Source: a virus
Length of the DNA: 56,011 bases
Reading direction: 5' to 3' (one strand)
IMG/VR virus record: IMGVR_UViG_3300045911_000087
Coordinates: 1 to 56,011 of that record
Below are positions 16,799 to 25,058 of the stretch, piece after piece. The notes beneath the pieces were generated by a model. The model saw only the letters and a program-made list of their open reading frames with translations. It searched no databases and had not been told where the DNA came from. A program made the position numbers and the translations under genes. The first letter of the stretch is position 1, and each line of letters opens with the position of its first letter.

Positions 16799-18365
16799 GT
16801 TTTTCGCCTGCTTGTTTGAAAGCCTTTCTTCGAGCGCCCGGACGGGAATCAAGTTCGCCAGACTTAATTCTTCTCTCAAAGCTGCTGACATATTCTTTAG
16901 CCTGAATAACCGCTGGGTCATTCGGGTCAAGGTCTGGATCGTCAGGCTGAATTACAAAACCAAAGTTTGTAGTTTTGAATTTCGCTTCGCCTTTTGCTCG
17001 CAACCCCGCAACAGTTCCCGGTTGGTCTAAGAAACGGTAATCGTGTTTGTCTGCATCCATTACAGGGAAGCCAGCCCATGTTCTTGGCAACGGACCCTCA
17101 GATTTTGGATTCTTCTCTACATTGAATACAGCAGCCACTGTTCCGCCTTGTTCGAGGAATTTTTTGGCTACATTTCTGTTGTCTTCAGCGAGACTGAAGG
17201 TTAAATGGTAATTCTTAGGCCATCCTGTTTTTCTTATAAATCTGGCCATTCTCGACGGGTCTTTTGTATAGTCATAGAAGGTCACGTTTGGGAATGTTTC
17301 TAACAATGTTTTTCCAGCTATAAAAGAAGCAACATCTCTGACTAATTCTTGGAATTTATTTGCATTGCTGCCAACTAATTGTTTTACAATTTGAGCGTAT
17401 TTGCCAATTATTCGTTTGGGCCAACTTGTCAAGATTGTATTTTGTAGTTCTTCTACATTAGAAGAAAATCTATACTCATCGCTTTCCCAATAAACATCAC
17501 TTGTGGCGTTTAATCGAACTACTGGTTGATGGCCCTTTTCTTGAGAAGCTGCCACAAGTTTGAATAAATCCAGTAGAACTTTTGACATAAACCCTTGAGA
17601 GTTTTTAACAAACTCTTGTGTTTTATTTCTTCTTCCTTGCAATTTTGTTGTTGCTAATGCTGGATTTCCTGCTGTGTGCAAACAGGCACTTGCACAACCA
17701 CCGACTAATTCCGTTTTTACTATTTGGTTTCTATTTATTTCAATTGTTTGACCACTGTTCCAATCTTGTAGATTGGCCCCCGGAAGTCTTAATCTCAATC
17801 GCAAAGGGCAAGATTGTTGTTGATCTTTTGGTAATAAAGTATCACTCAATGAACCATGTGTTTGCATGGATTGTTGAGTTCTAGGTCTTAATTCAAAACC
17901 ATAAAATGTGTGAATATCACCATTTTGCTCATATCCGGGGCTACTTGCCACTAACTGTAAAGTTTGTGGATCGAATCCTTTTGCAGATATGTGATATATG
18001 GCCGTAGCAAACGGGCACATTTGACTGCCTGAACCCATATAAGGTTCTAGGTGAAGAACCGCACCCAAATATGTTTGTTGGGTTTCGGGATGTTTGGCTG
18101 TTTTTGGATTAGTTTCGCCGTCACCAAGAGTAGAAAATTTGGGGTACTTTTCTCGTTTCTCTTTCTTTTCTTGTTTTCTTTCTTTACGGAAAGTATACCA
18201 GTCGGCGTTTCGATCTGGCTGGCCCAATGGCCAAGCAGTCTCTATTAAATGCAAAGGCATCAAATTGCCTACATTCGTTGATATTGCCCAATCAACGTCT
18301 GTGGCAATTTGATGCTCTAGGCGATCTAGTAGCTCTATTTCTTGGAAAAATTCTTTGAACAACAT
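16776..18365 (-). CDS. Large unknown protein, gp88/DUF7227-like core
   Basis: A 529-residue protein. The N-terminus MLFKEFFQEIELL carries the shared terminal motif. The central part has CASACLHTAGNPA, R-x-N-K-T, RLNATSDVYWE, VTFYDYTKDPSRM, YHLTFSLAEDN and a late GFPVMDADKHDYRF...AKG. This order resembles the phage and actinobacterial gene-product-88/DUF7227 family, whose function is unknown. The Cys-rich core could bind metal. The gene is the last of a minus-strand run whose upstream neighbour was interrupted by an IS element. It overlaps the plus-strand gene tail to tail. Confidence 0.6.
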   Translation of the reverse strand: MLFKEFFQEIELLDRLEHQIATDVDWAISTNVGNLMPLHLIETAWPLGQPDRNADWYTFRKERKQEKKEKREKYPKFSTLGDGETNPKTAKHPETQQTYLGAVLHLEPYMGSGSQMCPFATAIYHISAKGFDPQTLQLVASSPGYEQNGDIHTFYGFELRPRTQQSMQTHGSLSDTLLPKDQQQSCPLRLRLRLPGANLQDWNSGQTIEINRNQIVKTELVGGCASACLHTAGNPALATTKLQGRRNKTQEFVKNSQGFMSKVLLDLFKLVAASQEKGHQPVVRLNATSDVYWESDEYRFSSNVEELQNTILTSWPKRIIGKYAQIVKQLVGSNANKFQELVRDVASFIAGKTLLETFPNVTFYDYTKDPSRMARFIRKTGWPKNYHLTFSLAEDNRNVAKKFLEQGGTVAAVFNVEKNPKSEGPLPRTWAGFPVMDADKHDYRFLDQPGTVAGLRAKGEAKFKTTNFGFVIQPDDPDLDPNDPAVIQAKEYVSSFERRIKSGELDSRPGARRKAFKQAGEKLSLPVLY

Positions 18366-18377
18366 ATTTTATTTATG

Positions 18378-18470
18378 TCATTCAATCAACTTTTTTCCAT
18401 CCCATTTCAAAATTTCCCCCTCGGCCTGCCGAATAGAGGTAATTTTCTTGCCTTCAATGTAGGCTTTTAC
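18378..18470 (-). pseudogene. 3' fragment of a gene interrupted by IS copy 1
   Basis: In the minus direction an open frame emerges from the left end of the IS and encodes a tail beginning VKAYIEGKKITSIRQAE and ending in KKLIE, then a TGA stop 13 nt before the next minus-strand start at 18365. It is probably the C-terminus of the gene whose N-terminus lies beyond the IS (21005-21164). The two remnants are out of frame if simply joined at the inferred IS ends, so some sequence was probably lost. Confidence 0.45.
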
Positions 18471-18694
18471 GTGGTTTGCGGCGAGAAAGCCCCTACTTTC
18501 CGAAGGAAAGTTTGGTCGCAAAGCGAGCGACCGTAGGGAGCGAGACTGCGACCAAACCTCTTTAGGGTAGTGGGATGAATCGCCGCCATAGGACTAATTC
18601 AGGACAAAATAGGACTGCTGCTAATTCCAATTTGGCTGAAGCTGGACAAATATCACACCCCAAAAATCAGATAACAACGCCACTAAAGCGGCTA
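18471..18694. other. Structured left end of IS copy 1 (no gene)
   Basis: Nested and adjacent stems are visible. GCGGCG (18478-18483) can pair with CGCCGC (18581-18586). ACTTTCC (18495-18501) pairs with GGAAAGT (18505-18511). TTTGGTCGCA (18511-18520) is a perfect inverted repeat of TGCGACCAAA (18547-18556). The block CTCTTTAGGGTAGTGGGATG is identical in copy 2. These folds presumably are the single-strand structures recognised by TnpA. No ORF is seen here. Confidence 0.6.
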
Positions 18695-19108
18695 TCAGCC
18701 CTGTTCTTCGATGTACTTCTTGATTGTCTCTGTGGATACATCGCCAGTTGAACAAGCAAAATATCCATCTGACCAGAACGTATGTTATTTCCAGAAGTGC
18801 CTCGACAAGAATACGGGAAACCTCTGCCAGATGCGGCTCGTGGACATACTTTTCAGCCGATTCACGATACTACTCACCGAGATGTTCGGCGGGTAATCCA
18901 CAAGCAGGTGGACATGGTTGCTATCTTCTGACTCCATGACTTCGATTTTGAAGTCCGACTCGTTGGATATGTCAAAGAGAATTTGTTTCATGTCATCGTT
19001 GACCTTGTTCACCAGTATCTTCTTCCGATACTTGGTCACAAAGATGACGTGGCATTTCAAGAGGAACTTGCAGTGCGAATTGCTTTTGTACTTCTTTTTC
19101 TTTTTCAT
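18695..19108 (-). pseudogene. tnpA: IS200-like transposase tnpA (Y1 HUH), nonsense mutation
   Basis: The start at 19108 (MKKKKKYKSNSHCKF) matches copy 2. The HUH metal motif H-V-H-L-L-V is intact. A TAA at 18785-18787 follows F-W-K, where copy 2 has a GAA codon. In the same frame after the stop the conserved W-S-D-G-Y-F-A-C-S-T-G-D-V-S and the catalytic-tyrosine helix T-I-K-K-Y-I-E-E-Q continue to a TGA at 18695-18697. The protein therefore lacks its catalytic Tyr and should be inactive unless the stop is read through. Confidence 0.85.
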
Positions 19109-19121
19109 CGAATTTTTCTCG

Positions 19122-19156
19122 TTGAAAAATAACGGCAAGAACACTATATTATAGTG
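19122..19156 (+). promoter_or_regulatory. Promoter plus palindromic operator for IS passenger genes
   Basis: TTGAAA (19122-19127), a 17-nt spacer and TATATT (19145-19150). The 15-bp palindrome CACTATATTATAGTG (19142-19156) covers the -10 box and reaches the start codon of the ribbon-helix-helix-like gene, which suggests autoregulation by that protein. It lies between the divergent tnpA remnant and the passengers. Confidence 0.5.
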
Positions 19157-19339
19157 ATGGCAAAAAGTAAAGAGAAAACCGAGCGGCAAGTGATCTTCAT
19201 GGTACAGCCGTCTTTATATGACCAATTCTCCGAAGCGTGCGAGGAGAACTACAAGAAAGTCTCGGAAACCCTTCGTGACCTGATGCTGGAATACGTCAAG
19301 AAACAGGAGAGCAAGAATGAACGAACAGACAATGCCTAA
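19157..19339 (+). CDS. Small ribbon-helix-helix-like protein carried by IS copy 1
   Basis: A 60-residue protein beginning MAKSKEKTERQ; a GTG at 19154 is an alternative start. A strand-like segment R-Q-V-I-F-M-V, then two helices spanning PSLYDQFSEACEENY and VSETLRDLMLEYVKK, fit a CopG/Arc ribbon-helix-helix DNA-binding fold. It lies between tnpA and tnpB, is absent from copy 2, and sits behind a palindrome that overlaps its promoter. It may repress its own operon or the transposon genes. The fold is inferred from pattern only. Confidence 0.55.
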   Translation: MAKSKEKTERQVIFMVQPSLYDQFSEACEENYKKVSETLRDLMLEYVKKQESKNERTDNA

Positions 19340-19752
19340 ATTGAACCTCATCAAGAAGGAAATAGACAAGAGCGAGGAATACGGTGTGCCAATGAAGGAA
19401 ACTCGGTGGTTCGTAGAAACCAACGATGACTTTGATGGCACTGCCAACGGTCACGGCTATAAGACGCCGCAAGCGGTCTACAAGGCGTATTACTACTTTC
19501 TAAACAAAAACAAGTTTGCCAAACAGAAGCAAGATATTAAGCAGTGGTTGGTTGAAGGATAATCCTGACGTAAAGGCAGCGTTGAACAACTACTTCGACG
19601 CAGATTGGGCTATAGATCGTGCCAAAGATGGCGAACCAACTTCCATCGAGAACATGCTAGAACACATGGCAGAAGACCGACCGGAAGTTGCCAAGAAGTT
19701 AAATGATAACAAAAATCTGTGGAAAACGTTGATGAAGTATTACTTGGACTAA
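19317..19752 (+). pseudogene. Frameshifted passenger ORF in IS copy 1
   Basis: Two overlapping frames look like one protein. The first (19317-19562) runs MNEQTMPKLN to QWLVEG and stops. The next frame continues DNPDVKAALNNYFDADW to KYYLD at 19752. Removing one G in the run at 19557-19558 joins them as V-E-D-N-P-D into a protein of about 145 residues. This is either a simple frameshift mutation or a recoding site; nothing slippery is obvious. The family was not recognised. The AGGAG site upstream and the overlap with the preceding gene indicate that it was once translated. Confidence 0.55.
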
Positions 19753-19754
19753 AT

Positions 19755-20999
19755 ATGAAGCATCTGTACTCCTACAAGTTTCGGCTGTCTCCAACACCAC
19801 AGCAAGAAGTGTTGCTCGCCAAGCACTTCGGCTGTGTGCGTTGGATATACAATCATTTTCTTGACAAAAGGATTGAGGAATACAAGACTAACAAGAAGAC
19901 GCTTCGTAGATCAGACAACGAAAAGGAACTACCTGAAATCAAGACGACTTGTATCTGGCTCAAAGAAGTCGGCAGTCAGTCTTTGCAGTATGCGGTTGAA
20001 TGCTTGCAGAATGCGTATAACAACTTCTTCCGCAGAGTGAAAGAAAAGAAAAAAGGCAAGAAGGGCTTTCCTCAGTTTAAGCGAAAGCACGACAAACAGT
20101 CTTTCCGCATTAAACAGAACATCTACTTAGTTAATGGCAAGCTGGTGTTTCCTAAGTTTCTTGAAGGTATACCAATCATTCAGCACCGTGAGGTTGAAGG
20201 CGATATACAGTTTGCAACAATCAGCAAGAACAAAGCAGGACAGTATCATGTATCCATCACGGTTGAACGAGATATACAGCCGCTACCAGTAAGTAATCGA
20301 AGTGTTGGCGTGGACTTGAACGTGACAGCGATGGTAGATAGCAATAGTGTATCACATAAAAATCCACGACCAGCGAAAGAACACCGGCAACGATTGAAGC
20401 TATTGCACCAGAGAGTCACCAGAAGAAAAAAGAACAAAAGTAATGGATTAACGAAAGCAAAGAAAGCGTTAGCAAAGTTGTACCTCAAGGCACATAATAA
20501 GCGTGAAGATTTCCTGCACAAATTGAGTCGTCGGATAGTTGATGAAAACCAAATCATCTGTCTGGAAGACCTTGATGTGGCATCCATGCTTGCAAAGACC
20601 AAACCAGATGACCGAGAAGAACCACGATGGAAGGAGAAGAGAAGACACAGGGACATTCAGGACTGTGGTTTCTATTCTTTTGTCCAGAAATTGAGCTACA
20701 AGGCGGTCTGGCATGGTCGGCAGTTGGTGAAGGTATCACGATGGTTTCCATCGTCGCAACTATGCAGTCATTGTGGTTGGCGATATAAAGATTTGCCGAA
20801 GGATTGCAAGGAGTGGTGTTGTTGGAATTGTTGGGAAACGAACCAGCGTGATTATAACTCAGCCAAGAACATTTTAGTTGAGGGGATGAGAATACTAACC
20901 TCTGGAACAGAGGGGATAGCCGTTTGTCTTGGCGTAAGACCTGCTCAGAGTGGGCTGCTGATTGGAACGGAAGCCCCGCCGTCTTTAGCGGCGGGGTAG
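19755..20999 (+). CDS. tnpB: TnpB RNA-guided nuclease, copy 1
   Basis: The start at 19755 (MKHLYSYKFRLSPT) matches copy 2; an upstream GTG in frame is ignored. 414 residues. The RuvC catalytic residues are present: Asp187 (VGVDLN), Glu271 (CLEDLD) and Asp366 (RDYNSAKN). The zinc finger is C-S-H-C...C-W-N-C. TnpB cleaves DNA matching a guide carried on a transposon-end RNA and preserves the element after excision. Compared with copy 2, the usual stop after G-V-R-P-A is lost and translation runs 16 residues on into the right-end hairpin. Confidence 0.93.
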   Translation: MKHLYSYKFRLSPTPQQEVLLAKHFGCVRWIYNHFLDKRIEEYKTNKKTLRRSDNEKELPEIKTTCIWLKEVGSQSLQYAVECLQNAYNNFFRRVKEKKKGKKGFPQFKRKHDKQSFRIKQNIYLVNGKLVFPKFLEGIPIIQHREVEGDIQFATISKNKAGQYHVSITVERDIQPLPVSNRSVGVDLNVTAMVDSNSVSHKNPRPAKEHRQRLKLLHQRVTRRKKNKSNGLTKAKKALAKLYLKAHNKREDFLHKLSRRIVDENQIICLEDLDVASMLAKTKPDDREEPRWKEKRRHRDIQDCGFYSFVQKLSYKAVWHGRQLVKVSRWFPSSQLCSHCGWRYKDLPKDCKEWCCWNCWETNQRDYNSAKNILVEGMRILTSGTEGIAVCLGVRPAQSGLLIGTEAPPSLAAG

Positions 21000-21024
21000 T
21001 TCACATTTCTCACACTGGACCGTT
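20890..21024 (+). ncRNA. Predicted omega RNA (reRNA) of TnpB copy 1
   Basis: By analogy with characterised TnpB systems, the RNA overlaps the tnpB 3' end and right end and carries a guide from the flank. The terminal hairpin CCCCGCCG (20974-20981), loop, CGGCGGGG (20989-20996) is identical in copy 2, followed by TAGTTCAC to 21004. The guide would start at 21005 with ATTTCTCACACTGG. The 5' boundary is a guess. Confidence 0.5.
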
Positions 21025-21164
21025 CGAGAATTCGGCACCGCTGATGGGCCGTATTTGGTGGGCATACAGGCAAAAATCATATTGCCTGCGTCTGCTTCTT
21101 TGTTGATTTCCTCTTGAGAGGCGACCTTTATATCGACGCCACCGATGTTGATTGTTTCGTCCAT
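21005..21164 (-). pseudogene. 5' fragment of small protein gene interrupted by IS copy 1
   Basis: The start at 21164 (MDETINIGGVDIKV) overlaps the upstream stop codon (TAATG) and has GGAGG in front. About 53 residues remain before the IS. The sequence MIFACMPTKYGPSAVPN then S-R-T-V-Q-C-E-K looks like the beginning of a small zinc-ribbon protein. The last cysteine of the apparent C-E-K-C comes partly from IS sequence. The matching 3' remnant is at 18378-18470. It was translationally coupled to the ART-HD gene. Confidence 0.6.
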
Positions 21165-22309
21165 TAAATCCTCCAAAGGAATTTCTTCCCGGCCTCAGTA
21201 GAGAGATATTTCGGGTCAGGAGTGATGCCTACTCGTGGCAAGTCCAGACGGTCAGCATCCCAACATACACCAATCGTCGGGTCGTTGCTAGTCTGGCCAT
21301 CGTTGTGGTACTTGCAAGCCTCTACCAATTTGTTTAATTGATCCCGATTGATCTTGAGTCGCCCTTCCTCGAATAGTTCTTCTGCCCATTTAGCAGAGCG
21401 ATGCCCGTGTTCGGGGTCTTCATCTTCGTTTTGCCGCTTGCTATCGTGGACCAGAGCAAACAGTTGGGCCACGGTCTTGTCGGCCCCCGGTGTGTTGTTC
21501 GCCAAGAACACTGCATTCTTTTCTACCTTCTCCCAATGCCAAAGTCCATGAAAACTTCCCGCCCGAACCAAAGAAAATCGGGACCACGCCTCTTTCAACA
21601 CCGATTCCATCCAACCGGGTCGCTTTGCAACCTTCTGGCAGGGTTCGATTTTGAGACGGCTGGGCAGGGTGACGATTTCGTACTCCCCTCGCCCAAGAAG
21701 GACGCCGATAATGTCCTTTTTGTTGACAATGGCTTGTACGACGCCGTTCTTTTTGTGATCGAATCGTTGAGCGAACCAACGGGCACGCCAATAACTGAGC
21801 GTCCAGCTATACCCGCTTCGATTGATTCCCTGATGGCCTCGATAAATGATGAATTCTTCCGGCAAGCCCTCAAGGAACTTCCGTTCTTCATCATTCATAA
21901 AGTGTTCTTTATCGCCACGGCTGCTCAATAGAAGCATGGCGACGATATGCTTGTATTGCCAGATATTTTCGCTATCTGACCAGATGCTTCCCAAATTGTC
22001 CCAATAATCCTTGTCGGACATTAGGTTTTCAATTTCGACAAACTTCTGGAAGCGATAGGGACGTTCGTGGATGTAGAGATAACTACTCCATTTCTGCTCT
22101 TCCATCGCTTTGGCAGCATATTCTTTCTTGGCTTTTAGTTGAGCGTTATACATGGCATTCATTGCTTCCATGTATGGGACGCCGAATACAAGTGGGTGCT
22201 TGAGAGTAGGCCAACCAAGCGCACCCCGACCCTTCTCAAGCCAAGGCTTGAGTTCCGGGTCAAGGGCTTCTTGACGTTTCAGGACTTCTTCAAAAGATTC
22301 GATATTCAT
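21164..22309 (-). CDS. ADP-ribosyltransferase-like domain fused to HD phosphohydrolase
   Basis: A 381-residue protein. Residues 1-140 are helical and unassigned. Then FIIYRGHQG, GYSWTLSYWRARWFAQRF and GRGEYEIVTLPS supply the R, S-x-x-S and E-x-E elements expected of an R-S-E type ADP-ribosyltransferase. The C-terminal domain, GSFHGLWHWEKV...ALVHDSKR...HGHRSA...WDADRLDL, is a clear HD metal-dependent phosphohydrolase with H, HD, H and D ligands. One half could modify a target with ADP-ribose while the other hydrolyses a phosphorylated nucleotide or signal. The fusion is unfamiliar to me. It overlaps both neighbours in the minus-strand operon. Confidence 0.7.
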   Translation of the reverse strand: MNIESFEEVLKRQEALDPELKPWLEKGRGALGWPTLKHPLVFGVPYMEAMNAMYNAQLKAKKEYAAKAMEEQKWSSYLYIHERPYRFQKFVEIENLMSDKDYWDNLGSIWSDSENIWQYKHIVAMLLLSSRGDKEHFMNDEERKFLEGLPEEFIIYRGHQGINRSGYSWTLSYWRARWFAQRFDHKKNGVVQAIVNKKDIIGVLLGRGEYEIVTLPSRLKIEPCQKVAKRPGWMESVLKEAWSRFSLVRAGSFHGLWHWEKVEKNAVFLANNTPGADKTVAQLFALVHDSKRQNEDEDPEHGHRSAKWAEELFEEGRLKINRDQLNKLVEACKYHNDGQTSNDPTIGVCWDADRLDLPRVGITPDPKYLSTEAGKKFLWRI

Positions 22310-23639
22310 TGGAATGAAGGATATTCTCGTAGGAATCAGGAGGGCAAATGAGAATGAAATTCTCTTCGGCCTCTGTGACCGCCTCGATTTGTTGGATTGT
22401 ATTGAGAACTTTTACTTTCTGCACAATTCCTACCGTACCGGCTGGTACTTCGTCAGCGTTGATAACTTTGATTTTCGTGCCGACCCTCGGTCCAATATTT
22501 TGTGGTTTTCTTGCTGCATGGGCAGTATAAGTGACGCTCGTATTTTTTACGTCACCGAAGAATGCGCCAGCACGAACCATTACGGGTTTGCGGAAAATGA
22601 TCTTTCGCTCCCGAAGGCCCGGTCCATAGGGCTGGTTGGCAAAATGCCCCCGCCGCCAGTGGGAACGTGGCGATTTCTTGAGCAAATCCATTTCTACAGC
22701 TTCGCCTTCGGGTACATTCTCCACGACTTCATCATAAAACTCGACCTTTTGATCGAATTTCAAAAGATTGACAGAGGCGGCAAGGTTTGCTTGTGCTTCC
22801 ATCGCCCGCCGTGTTGGAATATTGCCACGACGCTTAGCCCGTGCTTCCTGTTGCCATTGTTTATACTTTTGTGGATCGAGTGGCCCATAATCCTTGACGG
22901 AATACAGGCTCATCATCATGGCGAAATTCACACCAAGCCTCTGTACGTTTTCAGCAGCATTGCATTCGGCATCAGCCAAATTCACTAACCCCTCGTTGCG
23001 ATTGGGCCGGTTGCCGATGATGGCATCTTCAATAGTTTTAAATTCTTCTCGCCGGGGTGTGACGTGAGTAATCACGTTACTTCGGTTGAAGAAGGCACTG
23101 ACGTTGATGAATTTCTTTTGATCGTCATGATGTACCAAAACAAATTTTGGTGTATCAGGAATGTTGTATTCCTGTTTGAGAGTGTTCCCGTATTCTGGTG
23201 GGATTTCCAGAATAATGACGGGATATGGTTGCTTGTAATCATCAAATGAATACGAAGCAGACGAATGCTGCAATGCCTCACATTGCTCTGGAAGCGGGCG
23301 AAATAGCTTCGGCCCACCAGCCAAAGATTTGCTGAGGGTGTAATACCAAAAAGTCCCGATAGGGTCTATTTGGAGTACATCGAGAATTTTGTTAAATTGC
23401 CGCCAGAATTCAGGGGGATGGCTTTTGAATTCTTTCTCCCCCACGACAATGACGGGTTCATCGGGGTGCTTGGCCTTATATGCATCGGCTTCGCCGTGCT
23501 TTGGGACAAGCATGAATTTAACAGGCCGTACTGAAATGGCCCGGCGTTCCGAGAGTGCTTTGTAAACAATCCACTCTTTTCTGCCGAGCCATGTCAGTAC
23601 GGGAATATTCTCTTTGTGATCCAAGAACGTGAAGTCCAT
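22290..23639 (-). CDS. Unknown protein in AAA-VWA cassette
   Basis: About 449 residues from the ATG at 23639 (MDFTFLDHKEN); GGGAG precedes it, and a GTG 6 nt upstream is an alternative start. Residues 1-200 show alternating strands. The later segment SHWRRGHFANQPYGPG then IIFRKPVMVRAGAFFG is a pattern found in several uncharacterised phage and plasmid proteins. A beta-barrel-like C-terminus follows (VGTKIKVINADEV...AGTVGIV). No enzyme family was identified. It lies between the VWA protein (9 nt upstream stop to start) and the ART-HD protein (20-nt overlap), so it is probably a component of the same system. Confidence 0.6.
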   Translation of the reverse strand: MDFTFLDHKENIPVLTWLGRKEWIVYKALSERRAISVRPVKFMLVPKHGEADAYKAKHPDEPVIVVGEKEFKSHPPEFWRQFNKILDVLQIDPIGTFWYYTLSKSLAGGPKLFRPLPEQCEALQHSSASYSFDDYKQPYPVIILEIPPEYGNTLKQEYNIPDTPKFVLVHHDDQKKFINVSAFFNRSNVITHVTPRREEFKTIEDAIIGNRPNRNEGLVNLADAECNAAENVQRLGVNFAMMMSLYSVKDYGPLDPQKYKQWQQEARAKRRGNIPTRRAMEAQANLAASVNLLKFDQKVEFYDEVVENVPEGEAVEMDLLKKSPRSHWRRGHFANQPYGPGLRERKIIFRKPVMVRAGAFFGDVKNTSVTYTAHAARKPQNIGPRVGTKIKVINADEVPAGTVGIVQKVKVLNTIQQIEAVTEAEENFILICPPDSYENILHSNEYRIF

Positions 23640-23653
23640 GACCACTCCCGTAT

Positions 23654-25051
23654 TTATTCGTAATCTTCAAGGCGGAAGAAATTGCAATCTTTGTCGATAT
23701 AGTTTTTGGTTCCGCCCTGAGTAATAAACCAATACCATTTCGACGGGTCTTGCGGACGAATCGAATCACCGTATCCGTCAGTAATCACAAATACCGCTTC
23801 GGGATATTTGCAGTTTTCCTGATTCATGACGGCCTGAACATGCTTCTCCAAGATGGAAAAGCTAGTGCCACCACCACCATAAATTTTCTTGGACGCCAAG
23901 GTGGTTTCCTTGACGACCGTATCGAAGCAGAACAGGCGAACATCGAATCGTTCCGTGGGAAGACTCTCGGCGGCGGTGAAAAACCGATCCTTGAGTCCCC
24001 AACATGAACCCGAAGTATCAAGGAAGAAAAACACCTTGATCTTTTTCTTTTCATTTTCATGTTCTTCGACTTCCATATCGGAAGGTAAGAACATATCACG
24101 AGGCAGGAACGTCAACCGGCGCTGGACTCGTGCCCATTGCTCAATATCCTTGTCTTTTTCAACAAGATATTTGCTCGCCCATTTCTTGATGACGGTTTCC
24201 CACTTCTTTTTCTTTACGACCTTGCCGATTTTGGCAAAGACCCACTGACCACCAGTGCCGGTTCCGGCCTGCTGGTTTTTTGCATCCTTGGGCGGATTCT
24301 GAAAATGCTTGTCCACCATCGACTTGAGGGGTTTCTTTTCATCCTCAGTCAATTCCTTGGACAAATTGTCAATGACTTTGCCCCAAGCGTCGGACTGTTC
24401 CTCGCCCATCATCGAGTGATCGTCAAGCGAACCACCCGGTTGACCGGGGCCAGCTTCCCCGTCACCGGGTCCACCATCGCCGTACATCTTCTCGAATAGG
24501 TTGTAGTAATGCTCGAACATTTCGTCGTCTTTGGGCATGGGTTTCTTGTCCTTAAAGACAGTATCCACCCAGCAAAGACCGCCGTTAGCCTCTTGTTCCG
24601 GTCCCCACGGCTTGCCCTCGTCAATAGCCATTTGTTTGAAAATGGGCTTGATAACATCGTCAATTTTCTTCCGGTCGAAGCCAAAGCCCCGCACCAGATT
24701 ATGATTGACAACAATATCCAAAGCAGAATTGGCTGCACGCCGATTGATACCGGCATCACGAATACGGATGCCGTGATTCAAAATAACGTGCAGTGCTTCG
24801 TGGCAAATTACGAATAACTTGCCATTAAAGTCCAAACGCTGCCAGAATGTCGGATTGAAGTGGAAGTAAACAAATTCCCCCACTTCATCAAACTGTACAG
24901 CAGCGGTGGGCAAATCCTCGTTGAATACGGGCTTGCCCATCTGCCATAGCTTGTAGAAGACTGCGTGGTGCCCTTCAAGGGCCATCGAAATCTCCAACCA
25001 TTCATCGTTGGTGATTCGAGGCAGGGCCATAGTTTTCATGAAGTCGGCCAT
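23654..25051 (-). CDS. VWA-like protein with HExxH metallopeptidase-type domain (DUF2201-like)
   Basis: A 465-residue protein. The N-terminal domain contains CHEALHVILNHG, an HExxH zincin motif, within a region typical of DUF2201 putative metallopeptidases. A Gly/Pro/Asp-rich linker follows at about 200-260. The C-terminal domain has FFLDTSGSC, a MIDAS D-x-S-x-S of a von Willebrand A domain, and VFVITDGYGD. Such proteins typically pair with a MoxR-type AAA ATPase encoded alongside, as here. CobT-like VWA proteins of cobaltochelatase are an alternative relative. The start is supported by GAGGAA upstream. Confidence 0.8.
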   Translation of the reverse strand: MADFMKTMALPRITNDEWLEISMALEGHHAVFYKLWQMGKPVFNEDLPTAAVQFDEVGEFVYFHFNPTFWQRLDFNGKLFVICHEALHVILNHGIRIRDAGINRRAANSALDIVVNHNLVRGFGFDRKKIDDVIKPIFKQMAIDEGKPWGPEQEANGGLCWVDTVFKDKKPMPKDDEMFEHYYNLFEKMYGDGGPGDGEAGPGQPGGSLDDHSMMGEEQSDAWGKVIDNLSKELTEDEKKPLKSMVDKHFQNPPKDAKNQQAGTGTGGQWVFAKIGKVVKKKKWETVIKKWASKYLVEKDKDIEQWARVQRRLTFLPRDMFLPSDMEVEEHENEKKKIKVFFFLDTSGSCWGLKDRFFTAAESLPTERFDVRLFCFDTVVKETTLASKKIYGGGGTSFSILEKHVQAVMNQENCKYPEAVFVITDGYGDSIRPQDPSKWYWFITQGGTKNYIDKDCNFFRLEDYE

Positions 25052-25058
25052 TGTTTCC

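Larger units (their letters stand above)
18471..21004 (+). mobile_element. IS200/IS605-type element, copy 1 (broken tnpA, passengers, intact tnpB)
   Basis: Boundaries are inferred by comparison with copy 2 (43980-45877). Both left ends follow a TTTAC/TTTAT-like site, both right ends finish with a GC-rich hairpin and GTAGTTCAC, and neither has terminal inverted repeats or a target duplication. Content in order: structured left end, tnpA remnant (minus), a ribbon-helix-helix-like gene, a frameshifted ORF, tnpB, right-end hairpin. It lies inside a small minus-strand gene between 18378 and 21164. The left target is TTTTAC at 18465-18470. Confidence 0.85.

Noticed and set aside
19109-19189. N-terminal extension of tnpA copy 1
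   Set aside because: The extra 27 codons read through the divergent promoter; copy 2 begins at the equivalent of 19108.
21401-21931. Plus-strand ORF of 176 codons
   Set aside because: Antisense of the ART-HD gene.
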